Of a DNA stretch of 6,994 nucleotides, positions 5,681 through 6,994 are shown piece by piece. Under the pieces are notes generated by a model. The model searched no databases and had not been told where the DNA came from. It was given only the letters and a program-made list of their open reading frames with translations. The DNA is from Oscillospiraceae bacterium. GTDB lineage: Bacteria; Bacillota; Clostridia; Oscillospirales; CAG-272. The DNA is taken from contig WREN01000115.1 of assembly GCA_009779295.1 (NCBI GenBank), positions 1 through 6,994 on the forward strand. Direction: 5' to 3'. Positions within the stretch are counted from its first letter, which is position 1. Each line of letters opens with the position of its first letter. The translations under genes and the position numbers were made by a program.

Positions 5681-5700
5681 AAAGTAAGGAGTGATAAACT

Positions 5701-6855
5701 ATGAAAGAATTGGAATTAAAATACGGTTGCAATCCCAATCAAACGGGTGCGAGAATATTTATGGATAACGGCGAACTGCCTCTTGAAATATTAAACCACA
5801 AGCCGGGGTATATCAACCTCTTGGATGCGTTCAACGCATGGCAGCTTGTCAAAGAACTCAAGGAAGCTACCGGATTGGCTTCCGCGACGTCGTTCAAACA
5901 CGTGAGCCCGGCAGGCGCGGCAGTTGCCGAACCGCTCGACGACGTGTTAAAGAAAGCATATTTCGCGGAAAATATCGAACTTACCGACGTATCAACTGCA
6001 TACATCCGCGCCAGAGGTGCCGATCGTGTCGCTTCCTATGGAGATTTGATCGCGTTGTCCGATGAATGTGACGAAAGCACCGCGTTATATTTGAAAACGG
6101 AAAACTCGGACGGAATAATCGCGCCGTCCTATTCAGATAAAGCGCTCGAAATATTGAAAACCAAGCGTAACGGCACGTATCTCATAATGAAAATCGATAA
6201 AGATTACGAACCACGGCTCATTGAACGAAAAGACGTTTACGGTATTACGTTCGAACAAAGCCGGAATAACATTAAAATCGATAAAAGTTTATTTGAAAAC
6301 ATTCCGACAAACAACAAATCCGTTACTGATAAAGTAATCAGAGATATGATCGTAGCGTTGATAACGTTGAAGTATACGCAATCTAATTCCGTTTGCTACG
6401 TCAAAGACGGACAGGCAATCGGCGTTGGTGCGGGGCAGCAGGCGCGTTTGCATTGTACGCGTGTCGCCGGAAACAAAGCGGATCTGTGGTATTTGCGTGG
6501 ACACGAAAAGGTGTTGAATCTGCCGTTTATCGACGGTATGAGGAATTTAGAAAAAGACAACGCGATTGACGCGTATTTATTTGATGTGTACGATGACTGG
6601 GAAAACTTATTCAAATACAAACCTGAACCGTTTTCCGCGGAAGAAAAAGCGAACTGGATAAAAAATATGAATGAAGTCGTTTTAGGTTCGGACGCGTTTT
6701 TCCCGTTCGGCGACAACGTGGAACGGGCGTATAAAAGCGGCGTTAAATATATCGCGCAGCCCGGCGGGTCGATCCGCGACGACAACGTTATTGACGTTTG
6801 CAATAAGTACGGTATTTTCATGGCATTCACCGGGATAAGATTATTTCATCATTAA
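5701..6855 (+). CDS. purH: AICAR formyltransferase, standalone (transformylase half of PurH only)
   Basis: The product is 384 residues, with AAGGAG at 5686-5691 nine bases before the ATG. It corresponds to the AICAR transformylase domain, which uses 10-formyl-tetrahydrofolate to formylate AICAR to FAICAR in the penultimate step of IMP synthesis, in the cytoplasm. Diagnostic segments are LKYGCNPNQ (6-14), SFKHVSPAGAA (64-74) with the catalytic Lys66-His67 pair, STAYIRARGADRVASYGD (98-115), KYTQSNSVCYVKDGQ (224-238), GVGAGQQARLHCTR (241-254), SDAFFPFGDN (330-339) and QPGGSIRD (353-360). The usual PurH is about 510-530 residues, with an N-terminal IMP cyclohydrolase domain; that half is wholly absent and the ORF starts where the transformylase fold begins. 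Short versions of about 390 residues occur in Clostridia. The C-terminus is TGIRLFHH, whereas most relatives end in a form like TG.RHFRH. The second activity must come from another gene outside this window. No other purine gene lies next to it. Confidence 0.93.
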   Translation: MKELELKYGCNPNQTGARIFMDNGELPLEILNHKPGYINLLDAFNAWQLVKELKEATGLASATSFKHVSPAGAAVAEPLDDVLKKAYFAENIELTDVSTAYIRARGADRVASYGDLIALSDECDESTALYLKTENSDGIIAPSYSDKALEILKTKRNGTYLIMKIDKDYEPRLIERKDVYGITFEQSRNNIKIDKSLFENIPTNNKSVTDKVIRDMIVALITLKYTQSNSVCYVKDGQAIGVGAGQQARLHCTRVAGNKADLWYLRGHEKVLNLPFIDGMRNLEKDNAIDAYLFDVYDDWENLFKYKPEPFSAEEKANWIKNMNEVVLGSDAFFPFGDNVERAYKSGVKYIAQPGGSIRDDNVIDVCNKYGIFMAFTGIRLFHH

Positions 6856-6867
6856 TATGTTTAAATA

Positions 6868-6896
6868 TTGACATATATTTATATCTGTGATAAAAT
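6868..6896 (+). promoter_or_regulatory. Strong promoter for tRNA-Leu
   Basis: A consensus TTGACA (6868-6873) is followed after 17 bases by TAAAAT (6891-6896), preceded by TGA to form an extended -10. Transcription should start near 6903, about nine bases before the tRNA. It begins just 12 bases past the stop codon of the AICAR transformylase gene. No terminator hairpin separates them, so read-through into the tRNA is also possible. Confidence 0.8.
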
Positions 6897-6911
6897 AATA
6901 AATGTATGTTA

Positions 6912-6993
6912 GCGGACGTGGTGGAATGGCAGACACGATGGTCTTAGGAGCCATTGGGAAACCGTGTGGGTTCAAGTCCCACCGTCCGCACCA
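6912..6993 (+). tRNA. tRNA-Leu, anticodon UAG
   Basis: The acceptor stem GCGGACG (6912-6918) pairs fully with CGTCCGC (6983-6989), followed by discriminator A and an encoded CCA (6991-6993). The anticodon stem ATGGT/GCCAT (6938-6942 and 6950-6954, one G-T pair) holds loop CTTAGGA, with anticodon TAG at 6945-6947. The T arm is GTGGG-TTCAAGT-CCCAC (6966-6982). An extra variable arm between 6955 and 6965 and the A discriminator fit a class II leucine tRNA reading CUN codons. The gene ends one base before the window edge, so whether more tRNA genes follow cannot be seen. Confidence 0.96.
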
Positions 6994-6994
6994 A

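Noticed and set aside
6396..6830. Open minus-strand frame of 144 codons inside the AICAR transformylase gene
   Set aside because: It is a shadow of a strongly conserved enzyme on the plus strand, with no ribosome binding site or promoter of its own.

Overview
The window looks like a chromosomal segment of a low-to-moderate-GC Gram-positive bacterium, most likely a member of the Clostridia. The evidence is indirect: AT-rich intergenic DNA, SigA-type promoters with 17-base spacers, purine-rich ribosome binding sites, a secreted protein with copper-amine-oxidase-N-like 'stalk' modules, a PxTG-type C-terminal anchor, and an AICAR transformylase without its usual IMP cyclohydrolase half. No species can be named from the sequence.

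Layout. Positions 1-776 (minus strand) hold most of a sugar phosphate isomerase/epimerase of the IolE/IolI-like TIM-barrel family, cut by the window edge. Just upstream on the same strand (840-982) is a short relic that keeps only the first and last parts of a metallophosphoesterase. Both lie behind a good minus-strand promoter at 1057-1085. Positions 1288-4483 hold two plus-strand genes for exported proteins, each with its own promoter and terminator. The first is a 687-residue secreted protein with two stalk modules and six tandem carboxypeptidase-regulatory-like (Ig-like) repeats. The second is a 296-residue protein with a CBM9/DOMON-like domain and a VPQTG-TM-KK tail. They are probably surface or matrix proteins, but no substrate can be read from the sequence.

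A shared hairpin at 4531-4559 ends the second gene and overlaps the end of the convergent ygjV-type membrane protein gene (4535-5056, minus). Between ygjV and the next gene sits a decayed IS630-family element of about 510 bp. It has candidate terminal inverted repeats and a transposase broken by a stop codon, a frameshift and loss of the catalytic part. It separates the divergent promoters of ygjV and of a standalone AICAR formyltransferase gene (5701-6855). The window closes with a tRNA-Leu(UAG) gene (6912-6993) behind its own strong promoter.

The genes do not form one pathway, and I see no evidence for a new multi-gene defence, biosynthetic or mobile system. The most informative points are the two gene relics, the pair of exported proteins, the single-domain purine enzyme, and the insertion remnant abutting two promoters.
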